Shown here in pieces: positions 1 to 5,779 of a DNA stretch of 5,815 bases. The first letter of the stretch is position 1, and the number at the start of each line of letters is the position of its first letter. This DNA comes from Treponema sp. (GTDB taxonomy: Bacteria > Spirochaetota > Spirochaetia > Treponematales > Breznakiellaceae). Below the pieces are notes generated by a model. The model made no database searches. It saw nothing but the letters and a program-made list of their open reading frames with translations, and had not been told where the DNA came from. The stretch spans positions 1 through 5,815 of the forward strand of contig JAIRXN010000081.1 of assembly GCA_031268245.1 (NCBI GenBank). The letters are read 5' to 3'. The position numbers and the translations under genes were made by a program.

Positions 1-311
1 GAAACAATGATTTGATCCTTGAAAATTTTAATCGATTATGCAGGAAAAATGTTTCAATTCAGGTTCGTACGCCGATCCTTGAGGGAATAAATGACGGAGA
101 AACGGAAACAGACGGCAGAACAGATATTGTAATAAAAGCAAAGAACGTACAAAAAACAGAGCTCTTACCGTATCATGATTATGGAATTGGAAAGTATGCC
201 GCCTTGGGAATAACCGATACGAACCATGTGTTTAAATCTCCTTCGCCAGAAAAAATGCTGACCATTGCGTCCCGTATGCGAAAACGGGGTGTTACCAACA
301 TCGTTGTATAA
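1..311 (+). CDS. Glycyl-radical enzyme activating protein (radical SAM), C-terminal part
   Basis: This is the 3' end of a gene that begins before the window; the reading frame is open from base 3 (first full codon Asn) to TAA at 309-311, giving about 102 visible residues. The visible part matches the C-terminal end of pyruvate-formate-lyase-activase-like proteins: an 'ENF..L' helix, then the beta-strand 'IQVRTPILEGIND' (family pattern R-[TI]-P-[IL]-x-x-G-x-N-D), then 'LLPYHDYGIGKYAALG' (family pattern LPYHxxGxxKYxxLG). Such enzymes use a [4Fe-4S] cluster and S-adenosylmethionine to install the glycyl radical on a partner enzyme under anaerobic conditions. The cluster-binding CxxxCxxC motif would be upstream and is not visible, so activity and the exact partner cannot be judged. 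The TTG at 12 is an internal Leu codon, not a likely start. The gene is convergent with the response regulator. The family call is firm; the subfamily is unknown. Confidence 0.85.
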   Translation, partial: NNDLILENFNRLCRKNVSIQVRTPILEGINDGETETDGRTDIVIKAKNVQKTELLPYHDYGIGKYAALGITDTNHVFKSPSPEKMLTIASRMRKRGVTNIVV

Positions 312-387
312 GCTGCCATCACGCCTAACACAGGGATACCCAGTGAAGCGATTCAATTATTCGCATTACTCTTTATTGAGACATTTC

Positions 388-401
388 CCAGCCGCTGCTG
401 G
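388..401. other. Small hairpin in the convergent intergenic gap
   Basis: A 5-bp GC-rich stem (CCAGC / GCTGG) closes a 4-nt loop and can be extended by flanking TTT and AAA across a one-base bulge. It lies between the activase stop (311) and the response regulator stop (423), so it could serve both convergent transcripts. There is no U-tract on either strand (plus side continues AAAATAAGG, minus side GAAATG), so it is not a convincing intrinsic terminator. The rest of the 111-nt gap shows no gene. Confidence 0.25.
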
Positions 402-422
402 AAAATAAGGGAACCCGGACGC

Positions 423-1202
423 TCAAGGCGAACGGTTTGCCAGGCGGATGATCTCAAAACGATCCTTTACCCCCAGCTTCGAATAGATGGTGCTGACCTG
501 GTTCCTCACGGTTTGTACCGCCAGGTTCAACTTGTCCGCGATCTCGTCGTTGTCGTATCCTGAGGCGATGAGGGAGAAAATATCCCGCTCCCGGTTGGTC
601 AGCTCGGTCATCCATTTAAGGGGCCCCCGGTCCGTTGGGACTTCAGCCCGGGAGACGCCGGGCCTGAGGTTTTGTCCGGGAGTGTAACCATCATTCCGGG
701 AGGCGTTGTTTTGGCCGCCCGCTGCGGAGGACAGGAGGGGCCGTCTTGCCCCGGCGCCGGGAACTGGGGGGGTGGACTGTTCCCGTACCAGGTTCTTCGC
801 CACCTCGGGGGATATCTGGACGATCCCGCTGTTCAGCGCCCTGATGGCGGCGATTAGTTCTTTTGGGGTAATGTCTTTCAAAAGGTAGCCGGAAGCTCCC
901 GCTAAAAGGGCGGATCGTACCAGGTCGTCTTCATGATAGGTGGTCAACATGATGATCTTTATCTCCGGATACCGGGGTTTAATCTCCCGGACCGCCTCAA
1001 CGCCATCCAGTTCGGGCATCCGGATGTCCATCAAAATAATGTCGGGCTGCTCCTTAACCGCCATGGCGACAGCTTCCCTGCCGTTCCGGGCAATGCCGGT
1101 AACCGTCATATCATCCGCATAGTTGTTGAGGAAGGTACGCAGGCTTTCGGCAAAGAGGAGTTGATCGTCCGCGAGGAGGATCTTCAATTCAGGTTCCGGC
1201 AT
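423..1202 (-). CDS. NarL/LuxR-family two-component response regulator
   Basis: Predicted cytoplasmic DNA-binding regulator, 259 residues from the ATG at 1202. The N-terminal receiver domain (about 1-122) shows the acidic pair D12-D13, phospho-acceptor D59 in 'LMDIRMP', the conserved Thr at 87 ('MLTTY') and Lys109 ('LLKD'), all residues needed for phosphorylation. The C-terminal LuxR/NarL helix-turn-helix starts at about residue 201 ('LTNRERDIFSLIASGYDNDEIA') and includes the recognition-helix region 'AVQTVRNQVSTIYSKLGV'. Between them lies an unusually long Pro/Gly/Ala/Ser-rich linker (about residues 143-198), so the protein is longer than the ~210-220 residues usual in the family. An ATG at 1238 in the same frame would add 12 residues, but it lacks a properly spaced ribosome site; the 1202 start has GGGGAG 6 nt upstream. 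It overlaps the kinase gene by 14 nt, implying translational coupling and that the kinase is its partner. Target genes are unknown. Confidence 0.93.
   Translation of the reverse strand: MPEPELKILLADDQLLFAESLRTFLNNYADDMTVTGIARNGREAVAMAVKEQPDIILMDIRMPELDGVEAVREIKPRYPEIKIIMLTTYHEDDLVRSALLAGASGYLLKDITPKELIAAIRALNSGIVQISPEVAKNLVREQSTPPVPGAGARRPLLSSAAGGQNNASRNDGYTPGQNLRPGVSRAEVPTDRGPLKWMTELTNRERDIFSLIASGYDNDEIADKLNLAVQTVRNQVSTIYSKLGVKDRFEIIRLANRSP
609..776 (-). other. Low-complexity interdomain linker of the response regulator
   Basis: This segment encodes about 56 residues rich in Pro, Gly, Ala, Ser, Asn and Arg between receiver and HTH. No domain is recognisable. The heptamer CCGGGAG occurs three times on the plus strand (648-654, 676-682, 696-702) and the surrounding DNA has runs of G and C, which suggests growth by slippage or small duplications, though the reading frame is intact. 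Confidence 0.6.
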
Positions 1203-2514
1203 CCCACACTCCCCGGCCTTCCGCCGCCGCCGGTTCATCCTTCATATCCATGCCGACCAGGGGGATGCTTATCTTCAGGCGGAAGCCGCCGTCTTCGGGA
1301 GAGGATATGTCCAGGGTTCCCCCTATCGCCGCAAGCCGCTCTTCCATGCCCGCGAGTCCTATGCCTTTTACAATATGCCGGGCGCCGATTCCGTTATCGC
1401 TTACCGTCATGGTCAGGCAGCCGGGGAATTCCCAAAAATGAATGAGGATCCGGTTTGCCTGTCCGTGCCTGACGGAGTTGGTAAATGATTCCTGCACTAT
1501 CCGGGTAAGTACCGTGTTGACCGTCCAGCCGTAATCGTGTTTCATGTTGCCGCTTTCAATTTCAACCGTTATACCCGTCACTTCCTCAAAGATACTTTTC
1601 ATCTCGTAGATCGCCTCAATGCTGCCCAAAGCGGGATCCTGCAATTCCCGGATCATATGCAGGATCGATCTGGTCTGCTGCAGCCCTTCCCGTGCCTGGC
1701 CCTGGATCAAAAAAAGAGTATCCCGCATTTTTTCCGTCTCCATATTGGGAAAGCTCATGGCCGCATCGGTAACAGCGATGATGTTGGTAAACACATAACC
1801 GCAACTGTCGTGGAGTTCGCTGGTAAACCGGATCCGATCCTTCTTTACCGCCTCTTCCCCAAAATTCCTGACATACTCCTGCAGCCGGTGGTTAAAGAGC
1901 AGCATCTTGGCGCCTACGGAATTCAGATGGGCCACCGTAGCTTCGCTGTTCACATACTTATCCGTGAGGAAACGGATGGGCGCCATTGCGAAGGCAAAAC
2001 AGATCATGCAAAGGGCCATAATAGTCACCTGGGAAAAATCGGGAACAAAAAAGGGCAGTCCGCTTATGGAGTATCCCAGAAACCAGGGGTGGTACAGGAC
2101 GGCGAGGAACAAGGCTATGGCGATCCCGGAGACATAATAGTTTTTTGGCGGCGTAAAGGCGGCGGCGCTTACCGAAACATAGGCGCTGTACAGCCACAGG
2201 TTGATGGTAAGCAGATCCTCCAGCACATACCCGGCAATGATCACTGCGGCGAAACCCACGGCAAGGCAGAACCCCCGGAAATAAAAGCCCGGGAAAAAAA
2301 GGCAGCCGTACAGGGCAAGGGCGGCCACTCCAAAAGGAATGTAAAAATTGATATAAAACAATTGCCGGTTTAGTGCAGGATCGGAATCAAAGAGGGGAAG
2401 AATATCCGTACCGGCGTATATATACTTTAGGGTAAAAACAACAGCCGCGCCGCTTAAAAACAACGCCGTGGTTATGGCCGGTCCTATTTTATAAAAATAA
2501 TCCTTGATCTCCAT
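1189..2514 (-). CDS. Membrane sensor histidine kinase (HisKA_3 / HATPase_c, NarX-DesK type)
   Basis: Inner-membrane sensor kinase, 441 residues, predicted to autophosphorylate on His and pass the phosphate to the regulator encoded downstream. Six hydrophobic segments are visible at about residues 14-34, 53-74, 79-99, 104-120, 127-147 and 163-180, with only short loops and no recognised extracellular sensor domain, so the signal may be sensed within the membrane. A linker helix (185-225) leads to the H-box 'RIRFTSELHDSCGYVFTN' with H235. The ATPase domain follows: N-box 'QESFTNSVRH' (N346), G1 'DNGIG' (373-377) and G2 'GIGLAGMEERL' (from 384). Position D+4 after the phospho-His, where phosphatase-competent HisKA_3 kinases carry Gln or His (DxxxQ/H), is Tyr240. 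The start is the first ATG of the frame, lies 8 nt after a consensus -10 box and has no upstream Shine-Dalgarno; the next in-frame Met is at residue 166, inside TM6. The stimulus is unknown. Confidence 0.93.
   Translation of the reverse strand: MEIKDYFYKIGPAITTALFLSGAAVVFTLKYIYAGTDILPLFDSDPALNRQLFYINFYIPFGVAALALYGCLFFPGFYFRGFCLAVGFAAVIIAGYVLEDLLTINLWLYSAYVSVSAAAFTPPKNYYVSGIAIALFLAVLYHPWFLGYSISGLPFFVPDFSQVTIMALCMICFAFAMAPIRFLTDKYVNSEATVAHLNSVGAKMLLFNHRLQEYVRNFGEEAVKKDRIRFTSELHDSCGYVFTNIIAVTDAAMSFPNMETEKMRDTLFLIQGQAREGLQQTRSILHMIRELQDPALGSIEAIYEMKSIFEEVTGITVEIESGNMKHDYGWTVNTVLTRIVQESFTNSVRHGQANRILIHFWEFPGCLTMTVSDNGIGARHIVKGIGLAGMEERLAAIGGTLDISSPEDGGFRLKISIPLVGMDMKDEPAAAEGRGVWDAGT
1209..1214 (-). 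promoter_or_regulatory. Ribosome binding site of the response regulator
   Basis: GGGGAG on the minus strand, separated by 6 nt (TGTGGG) from the ATG at 1202-1200. It lies inside the kinase coding sequence, just before its TGA. This site decides the start: the in-frame ATG at 1238 has AAGG directly abutting it and so no usable spacing. Confidence 0.65.
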
Positions 2515-2522
2515 TGGGAAGC

Positions 2523-2551
2523 ATTATACCCCCCATTCCGGCGTCTGTCAA
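2523..2551 (-). promoter_or_regulatory. Consensus sigma70-type promoter of the kinase-regulator operon
   Basis: On the minus strand, TTGACA (2551-2546) and TATAAT (2528-2523) are separated by exactly 17 bp, a perfect match to both consensus hexamers and the optimal spacing. The next bases are GCTTCCCA and then the kinase ATG (2514-2512). Transcription normally starts 6-8 nt after the -10 box, which places +1 at 2516-2514, so the mRNA should be leaderless or carry one or two leader bases. A T-rich stretch just upstream of the -35 box (2552-2560) could act as a weak UP element. No operator-like inverted repeat was seen. Confidence 0.85.
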
Positions 2552-2655
2552 AAAGATAATTCCATTTCACGATATAAGGAGGAACATGAAGAATCCGGGC
2601 CTGCGAACCAACAGGGAACAGCCTCTATTCTCTATCCATTATTCACTCTTTCGGC

Positions 2656-2661
2656 TATACT
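2656..2661 (+). promoter_or_regulatory. Possible -10 box for glyQS
   Basis: TATACT on the plus strand, 31 nt before the glyQS ATG, which would give a leader of roughly 25 nt containing the GGAG ribosome site. At 17-bp spacing the -35 position reads TATCCA (2633-2638), a poor match to TTGACA, so the promoter would be weak or activator-dependent, or the real promoter lies further upstream. Confidence 0.35.
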
Positions 2662-2682
2662 TTTGTCCAGTAAACTACTTTT

Positions 2683-2686
2683 GGAG
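2683..2686 (+). promoter_or_regulatory. Ribosome binding site of glyQS
   Basis: GGAG followed by a 6-nt spacer (AACAGC) and the ATG at 2693. It fixes the start at 2693. The frame stays open back to 2504, but the extra 63 codons run through the intergenic region and the opposing promoter and resemble no GlyRS N-terminus. Confidence 0.7.
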
Positions 2687-2692
2687 AACAGC

Positions 2693-4123
2693 ATGTCCGA
2701 TCACATTACAGAATACCAGGGTTCCGCTACCATGGATAAGATCACCTCTCTGGCAAAACGAAGGGGTTTTGTCTTTCAATCTTCTGAAATTTACGGCGGC
2801 CAGAATGGCGCCTGGGATTACGGCCCTCTGGGAGTGGAACTCAAGAACCGCATAGCACGGAACTGGTGGAAGGAGATGACCCAGCTCCACGACGACATCG
2901 TGGGTCTTGATGCGGCTATTCTCATGCACCCCCGTACCTGGGAAGCTTCCGGTCATGTTGAAAATTTCACGGATCCCCTGGTGGACTGCAGGAAGTGTAA
3001 AACCCGTTTCCGGGCAGACCAGATACCGCCTGAAAATCTGGCGGCCAAAAAATGTCCCGACTGCGGAGGAGATCTCACCGATACCCGCAAATTCAACCTC
3101 ATGTTCAAGACCCACATCGGTGCGGTGGAAGATGAAGCGGGTATCATCTACCTCAGACCCGAAACGGCCCAGGGAATCTACGTCAACTACAAAAACATCA
3201 TTCAGTCCAACAGGATGAAGATCCCTTTCGGCATAGCCCAGATTGGCAAAGCCTTCCGCAATGAAATTGTCACCAAAAACTTTATTTTCCGCACCTGTGA
3301 ATTTGAGCAGATGGAGATGCAGTTCTTCGTAAAGCCCGGGACCGATGTGGAATGGTTCAACGAGTGGAAGAAACGCCGCTGGGCTTACTACGAAAAACTC
3401 GGCGTCAGGATGGACAGCCTCCGCTGGCACCAGCACGGGCCGGACGAACTGGCCCACTACGCCAAAGACGCATACGACATCGAATACCTCTTCCCCATGG
3501 GCTGGAAGGAACTTGAAGGTGTCCACAACCGTTCAAATTACGATCTTACCCGGCATACCCAGTATTCAGGCAAGGATCTCCAGTACATCGATCAGGAAAA
3601 CAACAATGAACGCTACATTCCTTTCATAATCGAAACTTCCGCGGGTCTTACCCGCACCCTCCTCATGCTCCTCTGTGATGCCTACGACGAGGAAAAGGTG
3701 ATTTCGGAGAAAAATTCGGGCGGCGCCGAAGGAAATACAGGCGGGGAAACTTCGCACGGAACCGGCGGTTCCGCGGATGATTGGCGTACGGTGCTGCACT
3801 TCCACCCCGCGGTGGCTCCTGTTACCGTGGCCGTGCTTCCCCTCATGAAGAAAGACGGCCTTGCCGAACTGGCTCAGGACATCCGTTCCGGCCTCAAAGA
3901 GGATTTTGCCACGGACTACGACCAAGCCGGCGCCATCGGCCGCCGTTACCGCCGCCAGGACGAAGCGGGCACCCCTTTCTGCGTCACCGTAGACTACGAA
4001 TCAAAAGAAAACGGCACGGTAACTCTCCGCTTCCGGGATTCCATGGAGCAGATACGGGTGCACAAAGATGAACTGGCAGCGCGATTGTATCAGGAAATAA
4101 AGGCTTACAAACGGATAAAGTAG
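2693..4123 (+). CDS. glyQS: Glycine--tRNA ligase, single-chain class II type
   Basis: Cytosolic homodimeric class II synthetase of 476 residues that charges tRNA-Gly with glycine using ATP. The N-terminus 'KITSLAKRRGFVFQSSEIYGG' (16-36) is the family signature, followed by 'WDYGPLG' (41-47) and a motif 1 region (48-62). A Zn-ribbon-like insertion has four Cys at 99, 102, 121 and 124 (CxxC...CxxC). 'RPETAQG' (155-161) and motif 2 'FRNEI' (188-192), then 'FRTCEFEQMEMQFF', form the ATP/glycine site; motif 3 is 'ETSAGLTRTLLMLL'. The anticodon-binding domain starts at about residue 364 ('WRTVLHFHPAVAPVTVAVLPL') and runs to the C-terminus. A Gly/Ser/Thr-rich insert (338-363) sits just before it. 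Length and architecture are those of the alpha2 enzyme of spirochaetes, actinobacteria and archaea/eukaryotes, not the glyQ+glyS tetramer. It is divergent from the kinase operon, and the ABC-F gene follows after 51 nt. Confidence 0.98.
   Translation: MSDHITEYQGSATMDKITSLAKRRGFVFQSSEIYGGQNGAWDYGPLGVELKNRIARNWWKEMTQLHDDIVGLDAAILMHPRTWEASGHVENFTDPLVDCRKCKTRFRADQIPPENLAAKKCPDCGGDLTDTRKFNLMFKTHIGAVEDEAGIIYLRPETAQGIYVNYKNIIQSNRMKIPFGIAQIGKAFRNEIVTKNFIFRTCEFEQMEMQFFVKPGTDVEWFNEWKKRRWAYYEKLGVRMDSLRWHQHGPDELAHYAKDAYDIEYLFPMGWKELEGVHNRSNYDLTRHTQYSGKDLQYIDQENNNERYIPFIIETSAGLTRTLLMLLCDAYDEEKVISEKNSGGAEGNTGGETSHGTGGSADDWRTVLHFHPAVAPVTVAVLPLMKKDGLAELAQDIRSGLKEDFATDYDQAGAIGRRYRRQDEAGTPFCVTVDYESKENGTVTLRFRDSMEQIRVHKDELAARLYQEIKAYKRIK
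3704..3781 (+). other. Gly/Ser/Thr-rich insert between catalytic and anticodon-binding domains of GlyRS
   Basis: About 26 residues (338-363) dominated by Gly, Ser, Thr, Glu and Asn, with repeated GG pairs, between the motif 3 helix ('CDAYDEEKV') and the anticodon-binding domain ('WRTVLHFHP'). In the family this connection is normally a few charged residues. The frame is intact and the domain on each side looks complete, so it reads as a flexible linker and not as damage. Confidence 0.6.
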
Positions 4124-4163
4124 AGAACCTGTCCGCCTCATGCCCTTTGTCCCGTCTTTGTAC

Positions 4164-4168
4164 GGAGG
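4164..4168 (+). promoter_or_regulatory. Ribosome binding site of the ABC-F gene
   Basis: GGAGG, then a 6-nt spacer (TCTTAC), then TTG at 4175-4177. This supports the non-ATG start; the next in-frame ATG (codon 50) would remove Walker A and is not plausible. Confidence 0.75.
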
Positions 4169-4174
4169 TCTTAC

Positions 4175-5659
4175 TTGGCATATTTTTTAACCTTTAATGA
4201 CGTATCTTTTTTTTACCCTTCCTCAATTAAACCGGTGCTGGAAAACGTTAGCGTTCAGTTTCCCGAAGGCTGGACAGGCATCACAGGCGATAACGGCGCC
4301 GGTAAAACTACACTCCTCCTCATGGCTGCAGGAATTGAAAACCCTTCGGCGGGAAACATTCAGGGAAAGGGAGGGATATACTGCCCCCAGCGTACCGATG
4401 ATCCTCCCGGGGACTGGGAAGAATTTTTCTATTCGGGTGACAGGGATGCGGAACGTCTCATGAACCGGCTTAACATCAATGCCGCCTTTATGGACAGGTG
4501 GGACACCCTGAGCCATGGAGAGCGAAAACGGATGCAAGTCGGCATAGCCCTCTGGAAAAACCCTCCGCTTTTGGCGCTTGATGAGCCTACCAATCACCTT
4601 GACCGGGAAGGACGGGATCTCATTGCTGCAAATCTTGAAGGATACGGAGGCATTGGACTCCTGGTGAGTCACGACCGGACTCTGCTTGACCGGCTCTGTA
4701 AAAGCTGCCTCTTTCTCCGCGGGGGCAACGCTATCATGCGTCCGGGCGGGATAAGTCAGGGACTTGCCGAGGAAGATCGGGAACTTCTTGCAGGCCGCCG
4801 CATGAAACAGAACCTCGCCGCCGAACGCAGCCGCCTGGCAGCCGAGGCCGATAAGCGCCGCCGTACTGCCGAGAGCGCCAAAAACCGTCTCTCCAAAAAA
4901 CATATCGATCCAAAAGATAAGGATACAAAGGGCAAAATCAATCTGGCAATAATCAGCAGCAAAGACGCTTCGGGGACAAGGCTTTACAGGAAGATGCAAA
5001 ACAGGGTGGAGCGCCTTGACCAGTCGCTGGAAAAAGCCAAGGACTTTGGGGAACAGAAAAAGGGCCTTACGCTTAGGGGAACAACGGCAAAGATGGATTC
5101 GCTGTGGCGCAGCCCTCCCGGTAAAATTGTCCTTGGAGAAGACCGGGCTCTGCAATTTCCGGAACTGGTCATCCTTCCCGAAAACCGCATTGCGCTCACC
5201 GGACCGAACGGCGCGGGGAAATCAACTCTGATCCGTCATATATGCGCAGGGCTTCCACCGCAGCTAAAGACACTCTACATCCCCCAGGAGATCTCCGCCG
5301 AAGAAAGCGCGGAACTACTCCGGGAAGTTTTGGATGAGAATGAAAAAAACAGGGGAGAAATTATCGCACGCTTTTCCCGTCTCGGCTCATCCCCGGCAAG
5401 CCTCCTGCAATCCAGCCTTCCCAGTCCCGGTGAGATACGCAAACTTATGATTGCCCGCGGAGTCTCTGCAAACCCTTCGCTCATCATCATGGATGAACCG
5501 ACAAATCACCTGGATCTCACTTCGATGCAACTGCTGGAGGAAATGCTCAGCAAAGTTGAGGCAGCGCTTCTCCTCGTCAGTCATGATGAAGCGTTTCTTT
5601 CAAAACTTGCAAACCGGGAATGGTCTATAAGCGGCGAAGGGAAACTGGAAATAAAATAA
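4175..5659 (+). CDS. ABC-F family ATPase (two fused ATP-binding cassettes, no membrane domain)
   Basis: A 494-residue soluble protein with tandem nucleotide-binding domains and no transmembrane segments, the ABC-F layout (EttA, Uup, Lsa/Vga relatives), whose members act on ribosomes. Domain 1: Walker A 'GDNGAGKTT' (38-46), Q-loop Gln72, signature 'LSHGE' (112-116), Walker B 'LLALDEPTNHLD' (132-143) and switch His166. A long basic, helical interdomain arm follows (about 195-310), with many Arg/Lys/Ala and the segment 'KKHIDPKDKDTKGKI'; this is where ABC-F proteins carry the tRNA/ribosome-contacting arm. Domain 2: Walker A 'GPNGAGKST' (343-351), a degenerate signature 'LPSPGE' (415-420), Walker B 'LIIMDEPTNHLD' (436-447) and 'VSHDEAF'. 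The second domain seems compact. The start is TTG with a good GGAGG site. No terminator is visible between glyQS and this gene, so they are probably cotranscribed. Whether it is a housekeeping translation factor or a ribosome-protecting antibiotic-resistance factor cannot be told from sequence alone. Confidence 0.9.
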   Translation: MAYFLTFNDVSFFYPSSIKPVLENVSVQFPEGWTGITGDNGAGKTTLLLMAAGIENPSAGNIQGKGGIYCPQRTDDPPGDWEEFFYSGDRDAERLMNRLNINAAFMDRWDTLSHGERKRMQVGIALWKNPPLLALDEPTNHLDREGRDLIAANLEGYGGIGLLVSHDRTLLDRLCKSCLFLRGGNAIMRPGGISQGLAEEDRELLAGRRMKQNLAAERSRLAAEADKRRRTAESAKNRLSKKHIDPKDKDTKGKINLAIISSKDASGTRLYRKMQNRVERLDQSLEKAKDFGEQKKGLTLRGTTAKMDSLWRSPPGKIVLGEDRALQFPELVILPENRIALTGPNGAGKSTLIRHICAGLPPQLKTLYIPQEISAEESAELLREVLDENEKNRGEIIARFSRLGSSPASLLQSSLPSPGEIRKLMIARGVSANPSLIIMDEPTNHLDLTSMQLLEEMLSKVEAALLLVSHDEAFLSKLANREWSISGEGKLEIK

Positions 5660-5665
5660 AAAAAA
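5652..5665 (-). terminator. U-rich tract ending the rRNA operon
   Basis: Directly after the 5S 3' end the minus strand reads T8-A-T4-A. The GC-rich closing helix of 5S (GCAUGG / CCAUGC) followed immediately by eight U residues could act as an intrinsic terminator; no separate hairpin is present between them. The tract overlaps the last codons and stop codon (TAA, 5657-5659) of the ABC-F gene on the other strand. Confidence 0.45.
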
Positions 5666-5779
5666 GCATGGCAACTACCTACTTTCCCACCCGCAAGGGC
5701 AGTATCATCGGCGTTAGAGGGCTTGACTTCCGTGTTCGGAATGGGAACGGGTATATCACCTCCACCATGGTCACCATGC
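5666..5779 (-). rRNA. rrf: 5S ribosomal RNA
   Basis: About 114 nt on the minus strand. The conserved loop sequence CCCATTCCGAACACGGAAG and the following CAAGC are present, as are the typical 3' segment GGGAAAGTAGGT and a closing helix in which the 5' end GCATGGTG pairs with the 3' end TGCCATGC (six Watson-Crick pairs plus two wobbles). The ends are set from that helix and may be off by one or two bases. The 36 nt to the right (5780-5815) show no recognisable gene and are probably the 23S-5S spacer of an rRNA operon continuing beyond the window. It is convergent with the ABC-F gene, 6 nt away. Confidence 0.95.

Noticed and set aside
53..1196. 14-nt direct repeat TTCAATTCAGGTTC at 53-66 and 1183-1196
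   Set aside because: It lies in two unrelated coding regions read on opposite strands, with no extension of the match; likely chance.
933..1445. 170-codon open frame on the plus strand across the kinase/regulator junction
   Set aside because: Antisense to two well-supported overlapping genes; Pro/Arg-rich shadow translation.
1447..1834. Inverted 14-nt near-match (GGATCCGGTTTGCC at 1447-1460 versus GGTAAACCGGATCC at 1821-1834)
   Set aside because: Both copies are within kinase codons, far apart and with one mismatch; no element boundaries or function suggested.
1537..2373. 278-codon open frame on the plus strand
   Set aside because: It is the mirror of the histidine kinase gene; no start signal or domain supports it.
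2619..2650. T/C-rich stretch resembling short ATTC-type intergenic repeats
   Set aside because: Only one imperfect stretch is present in the window; no repeat unit can be demonstrated.
2675..3526. 283-codon open frame on the minus strand
   Set aside because: It is antisense to the catalytic core of glyQS, whose family motifs are unmistakable; the antisense product has no recognisable domain and arises from codon bias.
4124..4174. Possible terminator between glyQS and ABC-F
   Set aside because: No stem of useful length followed by a U-tract could be found in the gap.
4223..5155. 310-codon open frame on the minus strand
   Set aside because: It is antisense to the ABC-F gene, with no ribosome site or recognisable family.
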